Assembly: GCA_964445115.1 (NCBI GenBank) | Contig: CAYUJU010000006.1 | Span: 1 to 64,000 of the forward strand | DNA: 64,000 bases | Direction of reading: 5' to 3' | Origin: CAIJXJ01 sp964445115 | GTDB lineage: Bacteria > Pseudomonadota > Gammaproteobacteria > Burkholderiales > Methylophilaceae | Shown here: one piece after another, positions 27,824-35,863 of the stretch | How positions within the stretch are numbered: position 1 is the first letter of the stretch | Layout: each line of letters opens with the position of its first letter | Translations under genes and position numbers: made by a program | The notes under the pieces: model-generated | What the model saw: the letters and a program-made list of their open reading frames with translations, nothing else | What the model was told of the DNA's origin: nothing | Database searches by the model: none

Positions 27824-28015
27824 TCAGGCGGTGGTATTGATGTTCTTTCCCAGATGGTCGGGCAACCTGGCAGCGGAATCCAGCGTCTCGATCAGCGCCG
27901 CAGCGGCCTGCGCCTGGATTTCCATGGTTTTCTTGAGCACGGCGATCTGCACCGACTGGCCGGTTTGTGCCGCGCTAGATGACACGGCTGCTGCTGCAAT
28001 CGTTGAAACGTCCAT
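27824..28015 (-). CDS. YjfB-family putative motility protein
   Basis: A 63-residue protein matching the YjfB/putative motility protein family: MDVSTIAAAAVSSSAAQTGQ followed by the helix VQIAVLKKTMEIQAQAAAALI. Members are short amphipathic helices, often regulated with flagella. An AGGAGGGC ribosome site lies upstream of the ATG. It heads the operon with the lipoprotein and flgO, and a sigma70-like promoter is visible about 28 bp upstream. Function is unknown. Confidence 0.8.
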   Translation of the reverse strand: MDVSTIAAAAVSSSAAQTGQSVQIAVLKKTMEIQAQAAAALIETLDSAARLPDHLGKNINTTA

Positions 28016-28042
28016 GAATGATGCCCTCCTGCTATCTGGGCC

Positions 28043-28070
28043 ATTCTAGAGCATTTTCATCATCCGACAA
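28043..28070 (-). promoter_or_regulatory. sigma70-like promoter candidate for the yjfB-flgO operon
   Basis: On the minus strand TTGTCG (28065-28070), a 16-bp spacer and TAGAAT (28043-28048) form a good -35/-10 pair about 28 bp upstream of the YjfB ATG. I looked for a flagellar sigma28 box in the same region and saw none convincing. Confidence 0.5.
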
Positions 28071-28254
28071 ATGACGACACAGCAAATGGAACCGATACCG
28101 GGACATGTTGCAGCGAAAGGAAGCGGTGAAAAAGATCCCGACCTTCATGGGGGGAGGAGAAAAGGCCGGGATATCAAACGTTACATGGAGAATTGCATGA
28201 TGGCGGCATCAAGGTCACGCTCCGCCGCGCGCCCTGATGCCGCGAAACTCAAGG

Positions 28255-29103
28255 TTACCGTTCAGGCTGCTGTGCTGGGGCCCGCTCGGTAACAGACGCC
28301 AGTTCCTTGTCCTCCCGGATCTGGCTGGCAAAGCCTCGCTGAAGCATGCCAAGCGCATTGTCGTCCGCCTCGCTCAACTCGCCGTCGGCTCGCAGCCGGG
28401 TTTCAAGTGCTTTCATCGCAGCCAGGTAAGGGCCAATGATCTTGTTCTCCCCCACCGCCTGGTCGAACTTCGGCTTGTAGTCCGGCGAATTCGGATCCAT
28501 GCCGGCCAGGGCATTGAAATCGTAGGCGGCTTTGCTCAGGCCATATTTGTCGTACTTGCCATGATAGACATCCTGAACCAACTGCAAGACGGGATCGAAC
28601 TTGTGGCTGGCATCGGCATCCTGCATCGCGCCTTGCAGGCGGGCCGACAATTCCGGGTCCATTTTCCGGAGTCGCGCCAGATTGGCTTTGGTCAGCGCTT
28701 CATCCTGGTGATGGTTGTACGTATTGCCCACTTCCGCGATCAAGGTTGACCGCGTTTGCGTGACCCCGGTCAACGCGAGTTCCAGCGCATCCTTCCCCTC
28801 ACCATAGCGCACGGCGTGTACGGCGTAGTCCATATCGGCCTTGCTCGCGGCATGCGTCTCCTTGAAAGACCACTTTTCTGCAAGCTCGAACAAGGCTGCA
28901 TAGCGCGCGTGATTGGCTGGAATCGTCACCACCGGATCCCGTTCATCCTTCTTGACCTGATGAAACACCTCAGCGATATCCGCCACCCCGGGGTTACGCG
29001 AGTGCAATGCCTGCAACGCCTCTGTTTTCTCCTGTGCGTTCTTGCCCAGCGTCGCACGCTCGAACAAGGCCATCACTTCCGTATCAATCGCAACCACACC
29101 CAT
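28255..29103 (-). CDS. hypothetical protein, 282 aa
   Basis: A mostly helical, charged, soluble-looking protein of 282 residues with no signal peptide and no membrane segment. Notable segments are KTEALQALHSRNPGVADIAE and a C-terminus that is Gln/Pro-rich (TERAPAQQPER). I recognise no family. AAGGGGAG lies 6-7 nt before the ATG, a strong ribosome site that supports a real gene. It stands alone, with about 150 bp to the gene on its 5' side and 240 bp to the YjfB operon. Coding character is clear but function cannot be stated. Confidence 0.65.
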   Translation of the reverse strand: MGVVAIDTEVMALFERATLGKNAQEKTEALQALHSRNPGVADIAEVFHQVKKDERDPVVTIPANHARYAALFELAEKWSFKETHAASKADMDYAVHAVRYGEGKDALELALTGVTQTRSTLIAEVGNTYNHHQDEALTKANLARLRKMDPELSARLQGAMQDADASHKFDPVLQLVQDVYHGKYDKYGLSKAAYDFNALAGMDPNSPDYKPKFDQAVGENKIIGPYLAAMKALETRLRADGELSEADDNALGMLQRGFASQIREDKELASVTERAPAQQPER

Positions 29104-29257
29104 GACAACTCCCCTTTTTTCAGACCAACATCACCCCACTGCCTTCGCGACAGTGAGCACCTGTGATGATTGAACGGCGCATCATGAACAACGGGGATAC
29201 GCCAATATCGAAAAAGCAGTCCGCGCGCCCACAAGGCGTCCAGACCCTCCAACCCGG

Positions 29258-29989
29258 TTACGGACACGTCATCGAAATTTCCGTCGGCCTGACGGGACTG
29301 TCCTGTGCAAACCTCTCGTTTTCCCTGAAACAGTAGGTCGTGCCGTAGGCAGTCATCACCTTCACAGTACCATCCGCCAGAACGTCTATGCCTGCGATGG
29401 CAGAGTGTTGATCGTGACCGAACGCCTTGGCAATGGCCTGTGCAAGTTGAGCACTGGTGTGATTTGTCAGAGGAAGTGCGCGACGCTGTGTGTCATCGCG
29501 CTGGTCACCATCCGCGGCACTGCGCCGGATAATTTCCTGCAGATTGCTGAAATCCAGCGTCTTGGCCTTGGCTGGCTCAGCGCTGCCTGGACGTTGGGCA
29601 GACATGCCGTCGTCCATCACAGCCTCCAGTCGAACTGGGGATTCAGGCGTGGCGTCGGAACGCTTTTCGGGCACCGGATGCACCATGGCGACAGGAGCGG
29701 GAACCGGCCTTCTTTGTGGCCTTTCAAAGCGCAGCTCTCCCCCGGTGTTAGTTGGCTCCATGACTGGAGGCATCTCGATTGGGGATGTCGGGATACTTGC
29801 TGCCCGCTCGGCGATCCGGATCTCCAGGACTGGGGATCCCGGCGTGTGCGGGATGGGTCGAAAGGTTGGTTTAACCAGCGCGAGCACAACCAGATGGAGC
29901 AACATCGCCAACAGGAGTGCAAATCCCAGGTGCCTTTCGCTCACCTCCATGATTTGTTTCGGCATCGCATTTTTCAAGTCGAGGCCCAT
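29258..29989 (-). CDS. single-pass, proline-rich TonB-like protein
   Basis: A 243-residue protein with one N-terminal membrane helix (LGFALLLAMLLHLVVLALV, about 21-39) and a long Pro/Glu/Arg-rich periplasmic linker (about 45-140). A small C-terminal domain contains a Cys pair (YGTTYCFRENE ... ISMTCP). The layout resembles TonB or a TonB-like spacer, but the C-terminal domain is not a convincing TonB domain. The ATG at 29989 lacks a clear ribosome site; 29965 and 29950 are alternatives. It follows the DUF4386 gene by 19 bp on the same strand and probably shares its transcript. Confidence 0.5.
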   Translation of the reverse strand: MGLDLKNAMPKQIMEVSERHLGFALLLAMLLHLVVLALVKPTFRPIPHTPGSPVLEIRIAERAASIPTSPIEMPPVMEPTNTGGELRFERPQRRPVPAPVAMVHPVPEKRSDATPESPVRLEAVMDDGMSAQRPGSAEPAKAKTLDFSNLQEIIRRSAADGDQRDDTQRRALPLTNHTSAQLAQAIAKAFGHDQHSAIAGIDVLADGTVKVMTAYGTTYCFRENERFAQDSPVRPTEISMTCP

Positions 29990-30008
29990 GTTAAGAAGGA
30001 CTCAACAA

Positions 30009-30668
30009 TCAGTCGTCACTGGAGGTAACCTGCCCCCCCCGGAAGATCAGGTATACCCCCAGCGAGAACTCCCAAGCCGCCACTGGAATCGCCGCGATGC
30101 CCGCGACCGGGCTCCATGCCCTGATAACCCCGAACAGGATGGCGAACCAGGAGGTGACCAGCAGCCCTGCCCCGACGAAGGCAAGCACCGGAAGCCAGCG
30201 TGGCACCACGCGCGACTGATACAGCAGCGAGCCCAGCAGTACGCCATTGACTGCCGGAAGGAAGCTTTGGGCGAAAAAGAAGGTCCATTGATACTGAGCA
30301 GCAAGTGCCTGGCTAGCGGCCAGCGCAGCCGCGCCGACTCCGGCCCGGCGCAGGCTCACGATCGACATCAGGCTAACGATACCGACGTAGATCATGGCCG
30401 CTTCAAGTATTCGCGAGCCGACCAGCCCGATCGCACGCGCTTCGCCGTGCTGTCGCACCACGGGATAGAGCGCAACGGCGGTACCGATGCCAGCGAGCGC
30501 CACGACCATCTCAAGCAGGACGCCCAGTATCACGGGGGCGTCCGGGCTCGAGCCAAGCACGAAGCCCGGATCACGCACCGAACTGTAGAGTGCGAGCGTG
30601 GGAATCGAGACAAACGTGAGCAGGTAGCACACGCCAGCAATCAATGTAGACCTTCTCCGGGGACTCAA
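30009..30668 (-). CDS. DUF4386-type integral membrane protein
   Basis: A 219-residue protein with about six hydrophobic helices and little else. The pattern (LIAGVCYLLTFVSIPTLALY at the N-terminus and a PAVNGVLLGSLLY segment) fits the DUF4386 membrane family, whose function is unknown. The start is a TTG at 30668 that overlaps the stop of the upstream alpha/beta hydrolase by 4 bp (TTGA), which argues for coupled translation. No better in-frame ATG is available near the first helix. Confidence 0.7.
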   Translation of the reverse strand: MSPRRRSTLIAGVCYLLTFVSIPTLALYSSVRDPGFVLGSSPDAPVILGVLLEMVVALAGIGTAVALYPVVRQHGEARAIGLVGSRILEAAMIYVGIVSLMSIVSLRRAGVGAAALAASQALAAQYQWTFFFAQSFLPAVNGVLLGSLLYQSRVVPRWLPVLAFVGAGLLVTSWFAILFGVIRAWSPVAGIAAIPVAAWEFSLGVYLIFRGGQVTSSDD

Positions 30669-31474
30669 GGCTGGCTTTTCCCCGAAGTCGTTGACAGTGC
30701 TTCACGTACGGCGGAGATGACCGCCTCGGGCTTTTCCAGTGGAATGACATGGCCGCTTTCCACCCAGATTTGTCTGGCGCCGGGGTAAAGTCGAGCGATG
30801 TCCTGACGTTTTGCGTTGGCGTCATCCGCCAAAGGCGATTTTTCCTTCATTGGCGCCAAGGCGCTTAGCACGAACACTGGCTTGTCCCGCAGGGTCGGGA
30901 GGCTGAGCACCTGTTCGCCGGTTTGATTCAACAGATCGAGTTCCTGCCTGGCCACCCCTGTCACCAGCACGCCGATGATCCCGCGCACCAGGAGTGACTG
31001 CTTCTCCAGGGCACCTGCACCGTCGAACTGTTTCGGATGCGTCGAGTCGACAAGAATCAGCGCGCTCACCTCATCCGGGTAGCGTCGGGCAAAAAGTTGC
31101 ATATACAACCCGCCCAGCGAGTGCCCGACCAGAATGTAGGGGGGAGACAAGCCCTGACTGCGCAGCAGCGTTCGCAACTCATCCACGATGTGGCCGCCGT
31201 CTCGAGGTGTTGAGGTCGGAGCGCTATGCCCGTAACCCGGGCGGTTGTAGGCGAACGTGGTCGCCTCTTTCGAGATTTCCGGGATGACCTGCTTCCAATT
31301 CGCCATGTCGCCACCCAGTCCGTTTTCAAACACAACGGGGATGGTGTCGTGTTGCGTCATGGCGAATTCGACCGCGCGATCATTGACCTGCACAGTGGTT
31401 ACATTGGGTAATGAGGCGCACCCCGCAAGCAACGCCGCCATCAGCAGAGGTATGCCGGCTACGCAAAGCCTCAT
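30665..31474 (-). CDS. alpha/beta-hydrolase lipoprotein
   Basis: A 269-residue hydrolase with a lipobox (LLMAALLAGCASL). The catalytic serine is in GHSLGG, the oxyanion region in VVFENGLGG, an acidic residue in LILVDSTHP and a likely catalytic histidine in SGHVIPLEKPEAV. The fold therefore looks complete and active, acting on an ester, amide or similar bond in the envelope; the substrate cannot be read from sequence. It overlaps both neighbours by 4 bp (ATGA at the 5' side, TTGA at the 3' side), so three genes of this run are translationally coupled. Confidence 0.8.
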   Translation of the reverse strand: MRLCVAGIPLLMAALLAGCASLPNVTTVQVNDRAVEFAMTQHDTIPVVFENGLGGDMANWKQVIPEISKEATTFAYNRPGYGHSAPTSTPRDGGHIVDELRTLLRSQGLSPPYILVGHSLGGLYMQLFARRYPDEVSALILVDSTHPKQFDGAGALEKQSLLVRGIIGVLVTGVARQELDLLNQTGEQVLSLPTLRDKPVFVLSALAPMKEKSPLADDANAKRQDIARLYPGARQIWVESGHVIPLEKPEAVISAVREALSTTSGKSQP

Positions 31475-31941
31475 GCTTCAAACCTGTGATAGAGCCCGAT
31501 AAGACGTTTCTCGAAATCGATAAACCGTTGCTCGGCGCCGATGGAACTCAGGAATGCAAGGTTAGTCTGATGCATGCCGATCACGTCTACAGGCGCGTTC
31601 CAACCCGGGTTGCGCGAACCGTCCACCATGGAGAATTCCGGCGACGGCCCGATGAAATCCAGATAGTCCTCTTCCGCCAGATGCCCCGCATCGCGCAACT
31701 TGTCTGCCACGGCCACCAGCTCGGTATACCGGATACGACGCAGGCTCATGCCGGACATGATGCTGGCGATGGAATCATCGCCCGTGGCAGCGGATTCACC
31801 CACGCTCAGTTTCTTCCCGGAGGCCGAAATACTCACTGTCGCCGAGGCAGTGGATGCGGCATCTCCACGCGTTGCAAAGGCAGGACGTGCATGCACCACA
31901 CGGGCGTTGTCATGAACCTGATGGATACCGGTCATTTTCAT
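31471..31941 (-). CDS. hypothetical protein, 156 aa
   Basis: A 156-residue protein with a Ser/Ala/Thr-rich, low-complexity N-terminal half (STASATVSISASGKKLS) and a helical C-terminal half (LRRIRYTELVAVADKLRDAG). There is no signal peptide or membrane segment, and I recognise no family. The start at 31941 is chosen because AAGGAG lies 7 nt upstream; an earlier in-frame ATG at 31956 has no such site. Its end overlaps the hydrolase start by 4 bp (ATGA). Its function and link to the hydrolase are unknown. Confidence 0.55.
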   Translation of the reverse strand: MKMTGIHQVHDNARVVHARPAFATRGDAASTASATVSISASGKKLSVGESAATGDDSIASIMSGMSLRRIRYTELVAVADKLRDAGHLAEEDYLDFIGPSPEFSMVDGSRNPGWNAPVDVIGMHQTNLAFLSSIGAEQRFIDFEKRLIGLYHRFEA

Positions 31942-32020
31942 CAGAAACTCCTTCATTGCGCCCGGCGATCAACGGGCAGCCTGTTGCGTGATCAGCACAA
32001 GCCACCCGTATCCAAGCGCC

Positions 32021-32356
32021 TTAGACAAACAGACAGGTGACGAATTGAATCCCGCTTAACTCCCACCATGGATCGTCACAGGTTCTGCCAAGACCAACCT
32101 TGAAAGCGTCCGGCGTGCCATCCACAGCGGCCACGGCATGTTCAAATGGATTGCTGCGGTCGTTCACCGCCTTCAGCGATGCCAGGCCATCCATACGCAC
32201 GAGAGCTTGTTGGGAAATCTGCGGTACAGACGTGTCACCGTCCTCAAGCTTCGTCGCGCTCGCCGTAGATGATATTGCGAGAAACAGTGAGGCCGTCGTC
32301 AACAACAGCATCGGGGAAGCGCCTTTGCCTCGAATTTCAGTTCTTTTCCACATCAT
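32021..32356 (-). CDS. hypothetical secreted protein, 111 aa
   Basis: A 111-residue protein with a signal-like hydrophobic segment (SPMLLLTTASLFLAISSTASA) and a mature part containing two Cys (GRTCDDPWWELS ... FVTCLFV) that may form a disulfide. AAAGGAG lies 6-7 nt before the ATG at 32356. No family is recognised. It stands between two other small envelope-type genes on the same strand with about 80-115 bp gaps. Confidence 0.55.
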   Translation of the reverse strand: MMWKRTEIRGKGASPMLLLTTASLFLAISSTASATKLEDGDTSVPQISQQALVRMDGLASLKAVNDRSNPFEHAVAAVDGTPDAFKVGLGRTCDDPWWELSGIQFVTCLFV

Positions 32357-32470
32357 GGTGACTCCTTTGAGTGATTAGCGATCAAGTGCAGAACCCCTGC
32401 ACCATGGGGCCGGAAATCCCCGGCACAAACAACTTCTTTGACGTCTATGCAAGTCCTGTCGCAGATCAAG

Positions 32471-32875
32471 CTATCGCTTTCTGACCAGCACCTTCTGCAC
32501 CCACCCCTCGCCCTTGGTTGCGGAAACCACGGAGTAAAAGCCATTGATTTCCGTCCCGGTATAGACCAGTTCATCACTCCGGGTCAGCGTGCCGCTGCTC
32601 TGGGCTTTCCTGTCGGGCTCTGCGTAGAGTTTGATGTTCGATATCTTGCCGACGAGAATGGCGCCTTCACTGATCTCGACAGACGCCGTGTTGCCAGTGT
32701 TTGCATTGGCATTGCGTTGCGCCTGATCGCCCCCGATCAGGTGGCTCACCTCTTTGCTGGCTCTGGAGGTTTCCGAGATGGTGTTGCTCAATTGCCGCAA
32801 ATCCTGCGCCAGATCTGCATGCGCCAGCGTCGACATCAGCAATGCACTGATACTCACGATCATCCACCGGTTCAT
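32471..32875 (-). CDS. secreted SH3-like domain protein
   Basis: A 134-residue protein with a signal peptide (ends STLAHADLAQ), a helical stretch (RQLSNTISETSRASKEVSHL) and a C-terminal bacterial SH3-like domain (ISNIKLYAEPDRKA followed by LVYTGTEINGFYSVVSATKG and EGWVQKVLVRKR). Such domains often bind peptidoglycan or other wall components. GGAGG directly precedes the ATG at 32875; the ORF extends upstream but without support. Role is inferred from the domain only. Confidence 0.7.
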   Translation of the reverse strand: MNRWMIVSISALLMSTLAHADLAQDLRQLSNTISETSRASKEVSHLIGGDQAQRNANANTGNTASVEISEGAILVGKISNIKLYAEPDRKAQSSGTLTRSDELVYTGTEINGFYSVVSATKGEGWVQKVLVRKR

Positions 32876-32910
32876 ATATCCTCCGTCAGCGCTCCCGACC
32901 ATCTTGGCAA

Positions 32911-33240
32911 TCAACACTTGCCAGCCTTCTTGAGCAGGGCATTGCAGGTACCGCTCTCACCCTTACCGCCCAGTTCATTGCAAATCGCATCCGACGACTC
33001 GCCAATCGAGGTGTAGGAAAAATAGCCTTCCACGTAGCAGGTATACTTCTTCCCCGTCTTGGTGGTGACCAGATACCTTGCCTGCGCGCCGTCATTCTGG
33101 CGATCGGATATGGTGAATTCGCTCTTATCCAGCCCCAGCGCAAAGGCGGTACGCTTGACGATGGCATCATCCGTCGCGAGCGTGGCGCAACCAGCCAACA
33201 TCATCACAATCAGCCCCGGGCACAGTCGTTTCATACGCAT
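32911..33240 (-). CDS. small lipoprotein with Cys-rich mature domain
   Basis: A 109-residue lipoprotein (lipobox MMLAGCATLA). The mature domain contains SEFTISDRQNDGAQARYLVT and four Cys (YTCYVEGY, DAICNELG, GTCNALLKKAGKC). GGAGA lies 7 nt before the ATG at 33240. The gene heads this minus-strand series and diverges from the kinase genes across about 270 bp. Family not recognised. Confidence 0.65.
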   Translation of the reverse strand: MRMKRLCPGLIVMMLAGCATLATDDAIVKRTAFALGLDKSEFTISDRQNDGAQARYLVTTKTGKKYTCYVEGYFSYTSIGESSDAICNELGGKGESGTCNALLKKAGKC

Positions 33241-33513
33241 TACATTTCTCCATTAAGATATTCTTCGACCTCAAGGTCATTGCCGTCCTGCATGAGGTGC
33301 AAGGCGATTGTAAAAGCACGCTGAGGTGACGATGTCCTCCCTTTCTGCCAACCGACATGTCACATCGGTCGACGTTGTAAAAATCTGCGAATGGCGATAA
33401 ATCGACGACGAAATGCACGCGAAGACATCCCGGGGGAGGAGATAATGCAGCCATGAATACCACTGCGCTTCGCATCGAAGCAGTTCGACCCAACCACCCC
33501 GGGATACAAGGTG

Positions 33514-34623
33514 ATGAACCGCTCTGCCAATGAATGCGCCATTCGCGAGGCACAGTTCCGCTTCGGCGCGATCTATTGGGGCGGCGCGCTTCTTTCATCG
33601 ACCATTTTTTACCTGTTCAAGGCAACGGATGACGTGAGTCTTGCCGATCACGCCGCCTACCTTGCGGAGAAACTCCTGCGCTACGGATCGGGGTGGCTGG
33701 TCACGACCCTCATTTCCTACATTCTGCTTCGATTGCACGACCGGGCAAGCCGTCGTGGGCCACTGGAAAGTTCGCTGCCCATGTTCATCATCGTCTCCTT
33801 CCTGGTAGCGCTGGCAACCGCACCGGTCTGGGCCGGGATTGGATATGCGGCGCAAGCGGCATACCCATTGCCACAACTGGCAGCCCAGAACTGGAACAGT
33901 TTCATCAACGACACAGCCCTTGGCGCGGCATTGTTTTTTGGCTGGTCCTGCCTGTTCATCAGCCTGATCTTCAGTTTCGAACTCCATGAGCGTGGGCTGC
34001 GCCTGGCGGCAGTCCGGGAGGAGGCTTTATCGGCACAGATGCGCGCACTGCGCTATCAGGTAAATCCGCATTTCCTGTTCAATACGCTTAACTCGATTGC
34101 CGGGCTGATCGAGGAAGGGGCTACCACCCGGACGCAACGCATGGTGCTGTCGCTCGCGACGTTCCTGCGCACCACCTTATCGCTTGACCCCATGCACGAT
34201 GTATCGCTCGCCGATGAAATAGCCCTGCAGGTCGAGTATCTGGAGATCGAACGAGAGCGATTCGCCGACCGTATGTCGTTGAAAATCGCTGTTCCTGACG
34301 AGGTGAAGTCTGCCCTTGTGCCCAGCCTCATTCTTCAGCCTCTGATTGAAAACGCGATAAAGCATGGCGTTGGTGCGACGGTTGGCCTAGTGGAAGTCAC
34401 GCTCAGTGCCTATCGCGAAGATAACCAGCTTCATATTGTTGTCGAAAACGATATGCCGCATGACGGTGCACCCGCTAATTCTCGCCCGGGCATGGGCGTG
34501 GGTCTGCGCAACGTAGATGAGCGTCTGCGCGTGCGCTTTCAGGATGCCGCCGATTTCCACGCAGGTCGAATATCCCCCAGTCGGTACAGGGCCGCCATTA
34601 TTCTGCCTTGGAGAAGCGCATGA
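33514..34623 (+). CDS. LytS-type membrane sensor histidine kinase (copy 1)
   Basis: A 369-residue kinase with four hydrophobic helices (about residues 20-155) and a C-terminal kinase of the His_kinase family. The phosphoacceptor is His186 in QVNPHFLFNTLNS, the N-box region is LILQPLIENAIKHG and the G-box is GMGVGLRNVDERL. It should phosphorylate a LytTR-type response regulator. The kinase half is very similar to the next kinase, so the two are a tandem duplication with diverged sensor helices. An adjacent GTG at 33511 is an alternative start; AAGG precedes both. The stop TGA overlaps a 29-codon remnant of a response regulator (ATGA). Confidence 0.9.
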   Translation: MNRSANECAIREAQFRFGAIYWGGALLSSTIFYLFKATDDVSLADHAAYLAEKLLRYGSGWLVTTLISYILLRLHDRASRRGPLESSLPMFIIVSFLVALATAPVWAGIGYAAQAAYPLPQLAAQNWNSFINDTALGAALFFGWSCLFISLIFSFELHERGLRLAAVREEALSAQMRALRYQVNPHFLFNTLNSIAGLIEEGATTRTQRMVLSLATFLRTTLSLDPMHDVSLADEIALQVEYLEIERERFADRMSLKIAVPDEVKSALVPSLILQPLIENAIKHGVGATVGLVEVTLSAYREDNQLHIVVENDMPHDGAPANSRPGMGVGLRNVDERLRVRFQDAADFHAGRISPSRYRAAIILPWRSA

Positions 34624-34709
34624 ACGGGATTTCCGTTTCCGCTATCGAACACGAACAGTCGGTCGGACACAGACTCGTGCTGCTTTTGCGTCACTTGGAG
34701 AGGAATTGA
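34620..34709 (+). pseudogene. 29-codon remnant of a LytTR response regulator between the two kinases
   Basis: A short frame starts at an ATG overlapping the first kinase's stop (ATGA) and ends at a TGA overlapping the second kinase's ATG (TGATG). Its first residues, MNGISVSAIEHEQSV, align without gaps to the start of the regulator downstream, MTGLNVLVVDDESLA. About 9 of 29 positions are identical and many more conservative through the LLLRHLE versus RLLGKLD segment. The phospho-Asp and the whole output domain are missing. This looks like the beginning of a lost response regulator kept as a coupling peptide. It could instead be coincidental, since it is short. Confidence 0.55.
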
Positions 34710-35863
34710 TGCGCCAGCCTGAACCGGACGATAAATCTCTTGCCGTTCGCAAGAGCATCCAGTCTTTACAACTTCAGAGCGAGGATGGAATACCTCCTCG
34801 TGAATCCCTCTTTAGAGAGGCATTCAGGCTAGGAGTAAGCTACCTGCTCCTGGCCACTTTATTCTTTAGCCTGTCTTCATATATTCCCGACTCGGGATCA
34901 TACCAACACGTCCCGGCGGGGTCCTTCGATCATTCTGCGCTGGTCGAAATTATGTTCGGACTCACATCTTTTTTCATCATGTCGATTGCAGTCTGGCACC
35001 TGCGAAAAAACAAGATGATTTACAACATCATCATATGCTTCCTTATATCCGCCATTGTTTCCATTGCGGATTTCTTTCTCACACAAGAGTTTTACAAAAT
35101 GCTCTACGCTCACGAGAACCTGAATTTTTCATTGATGGATAACATCATGGAATTGTTTATGTGTTGGGCCATGTTTTTCGGCTGGTCCAGCGCGTTTCTT
35201 ACACTTTTGTACAGCTTTGATGTCAGAGACCGGGAACGCCAATTGGCAGCAGTTCGGGAAGAAGCACTTTCCGCGCAAATGAAAGCGCTGCGCTACCAGG
35301 TTAATCCACATTTTCTGTTCAATACGCTGAACTCGATTGCCGGACTGATCGAGGAAAATGCGGCTACCCGCGCGCAACGTATGGTGCTGTCGCTCTCGAC
35401 CTTCATGCGCACCACACTCACCCTCGACCCGATGCAGGATGTTCCCCTAGCCGATGAAATCGCGCTGCAGCAGGAATATCTGGCAGTCGAGCACGAGCGC
35501 TTCTCCGACCGCATGACCTTCAGCATCGACGTACCGGAGGAAGTTCAGGGCGCACTGGTACCCAGCCTCATTCTCCAGCCACTGGTTGAGAACGCACTCA
35601 AGCACGGAGTCGGCGCCACGTCCGGTCCGGTGGAAATCACGCTCAAGGCCAATCGGGAAGACGATCACCTGCACATTACGATCGAAAACGACATACCGCT
35701 CGGCGACCCGGAGGAAAACCGTCGGCCTGGTGCGGGAGTAGGATTGCAAAACGTCTCTGAACGCCTGCGCGTGCGGTTCCAGGGAAATGGCCAGCTTTCA
35801 ACCGGCATAGCCGCACCCGGCCGTTATCGTGCGGTCATTGATCTGCCGTGGAGAGAAGCATGA
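34709..35863 (+). CDS. LytS-type membrane sensor histidine kinase (copy 2)
   Basis: A 384-residue kinase with four hydrophobic helices (about 42-60, 80-98, 103-124, 147-170) and a His_kinase domain. The phosphoacceptor is His201 in QVNPHFLFNTLNS, the ATP site LILQPLVENALKHG and GAGVGLQNVSERL. From EEALSAQM onward it is nearly the same as the first kinase, while the membrane half is unrelated in detail and visibly more AT-rich, suggesting a different sensor input joined to a duplicated kinase. GGAGAGGAA precedes the ATG at 34709. Its stop overlaps the response-regulator ATG by 4 bp (ATGA), so this kinase is the direct partner of that regulator. Confidence 0.92.
   Translation: MRQPEPDDKSLAVRKSIQSLQLQSEDGIPPRESLFREAFRLGVSYLLLATLFFSLSSYIPDSGSYQHVPAGSFDHSALVEIMFGLTSFFIMSIAVWHLRKNKMIYNIIICFLISAIVSIADFFLTQEFYKMLYAHENLNFSLMDNIMELFMCWAMFFGWSSAFLTLLYSFDVRDRERQLAAVREEALSAQMKALRYQVNPHFLFNTLNSIAGLIEENAATRAQRMVLSLSTFMRTTLTLDPMQDVPLADEIALQQEYLAVEHERFSDRMTFSIDVPEEVQGALVPSLILQPLVENALKHGVGATSGPVEITLKANREDDHLHITIENDIPLGDPEENRRPGAGVGLQNVSERLRVRFQGNGQLSTGIAAPGRYRAVIDLPWREA

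Noticed and set aside
27900..28070. Flagellar sigma28 promoter for the YjfB operon
   Set aside because: No convincing TAAA-type and GCCGATAA-type pair was found; a sigma70-like pair fits better.
28071..28292. 73-codon plus-strand frame in the gap near yjfB
   Set aside because: No ribosome site, no family resemblance and it overlaps the probable promoter of the yjfB operon.
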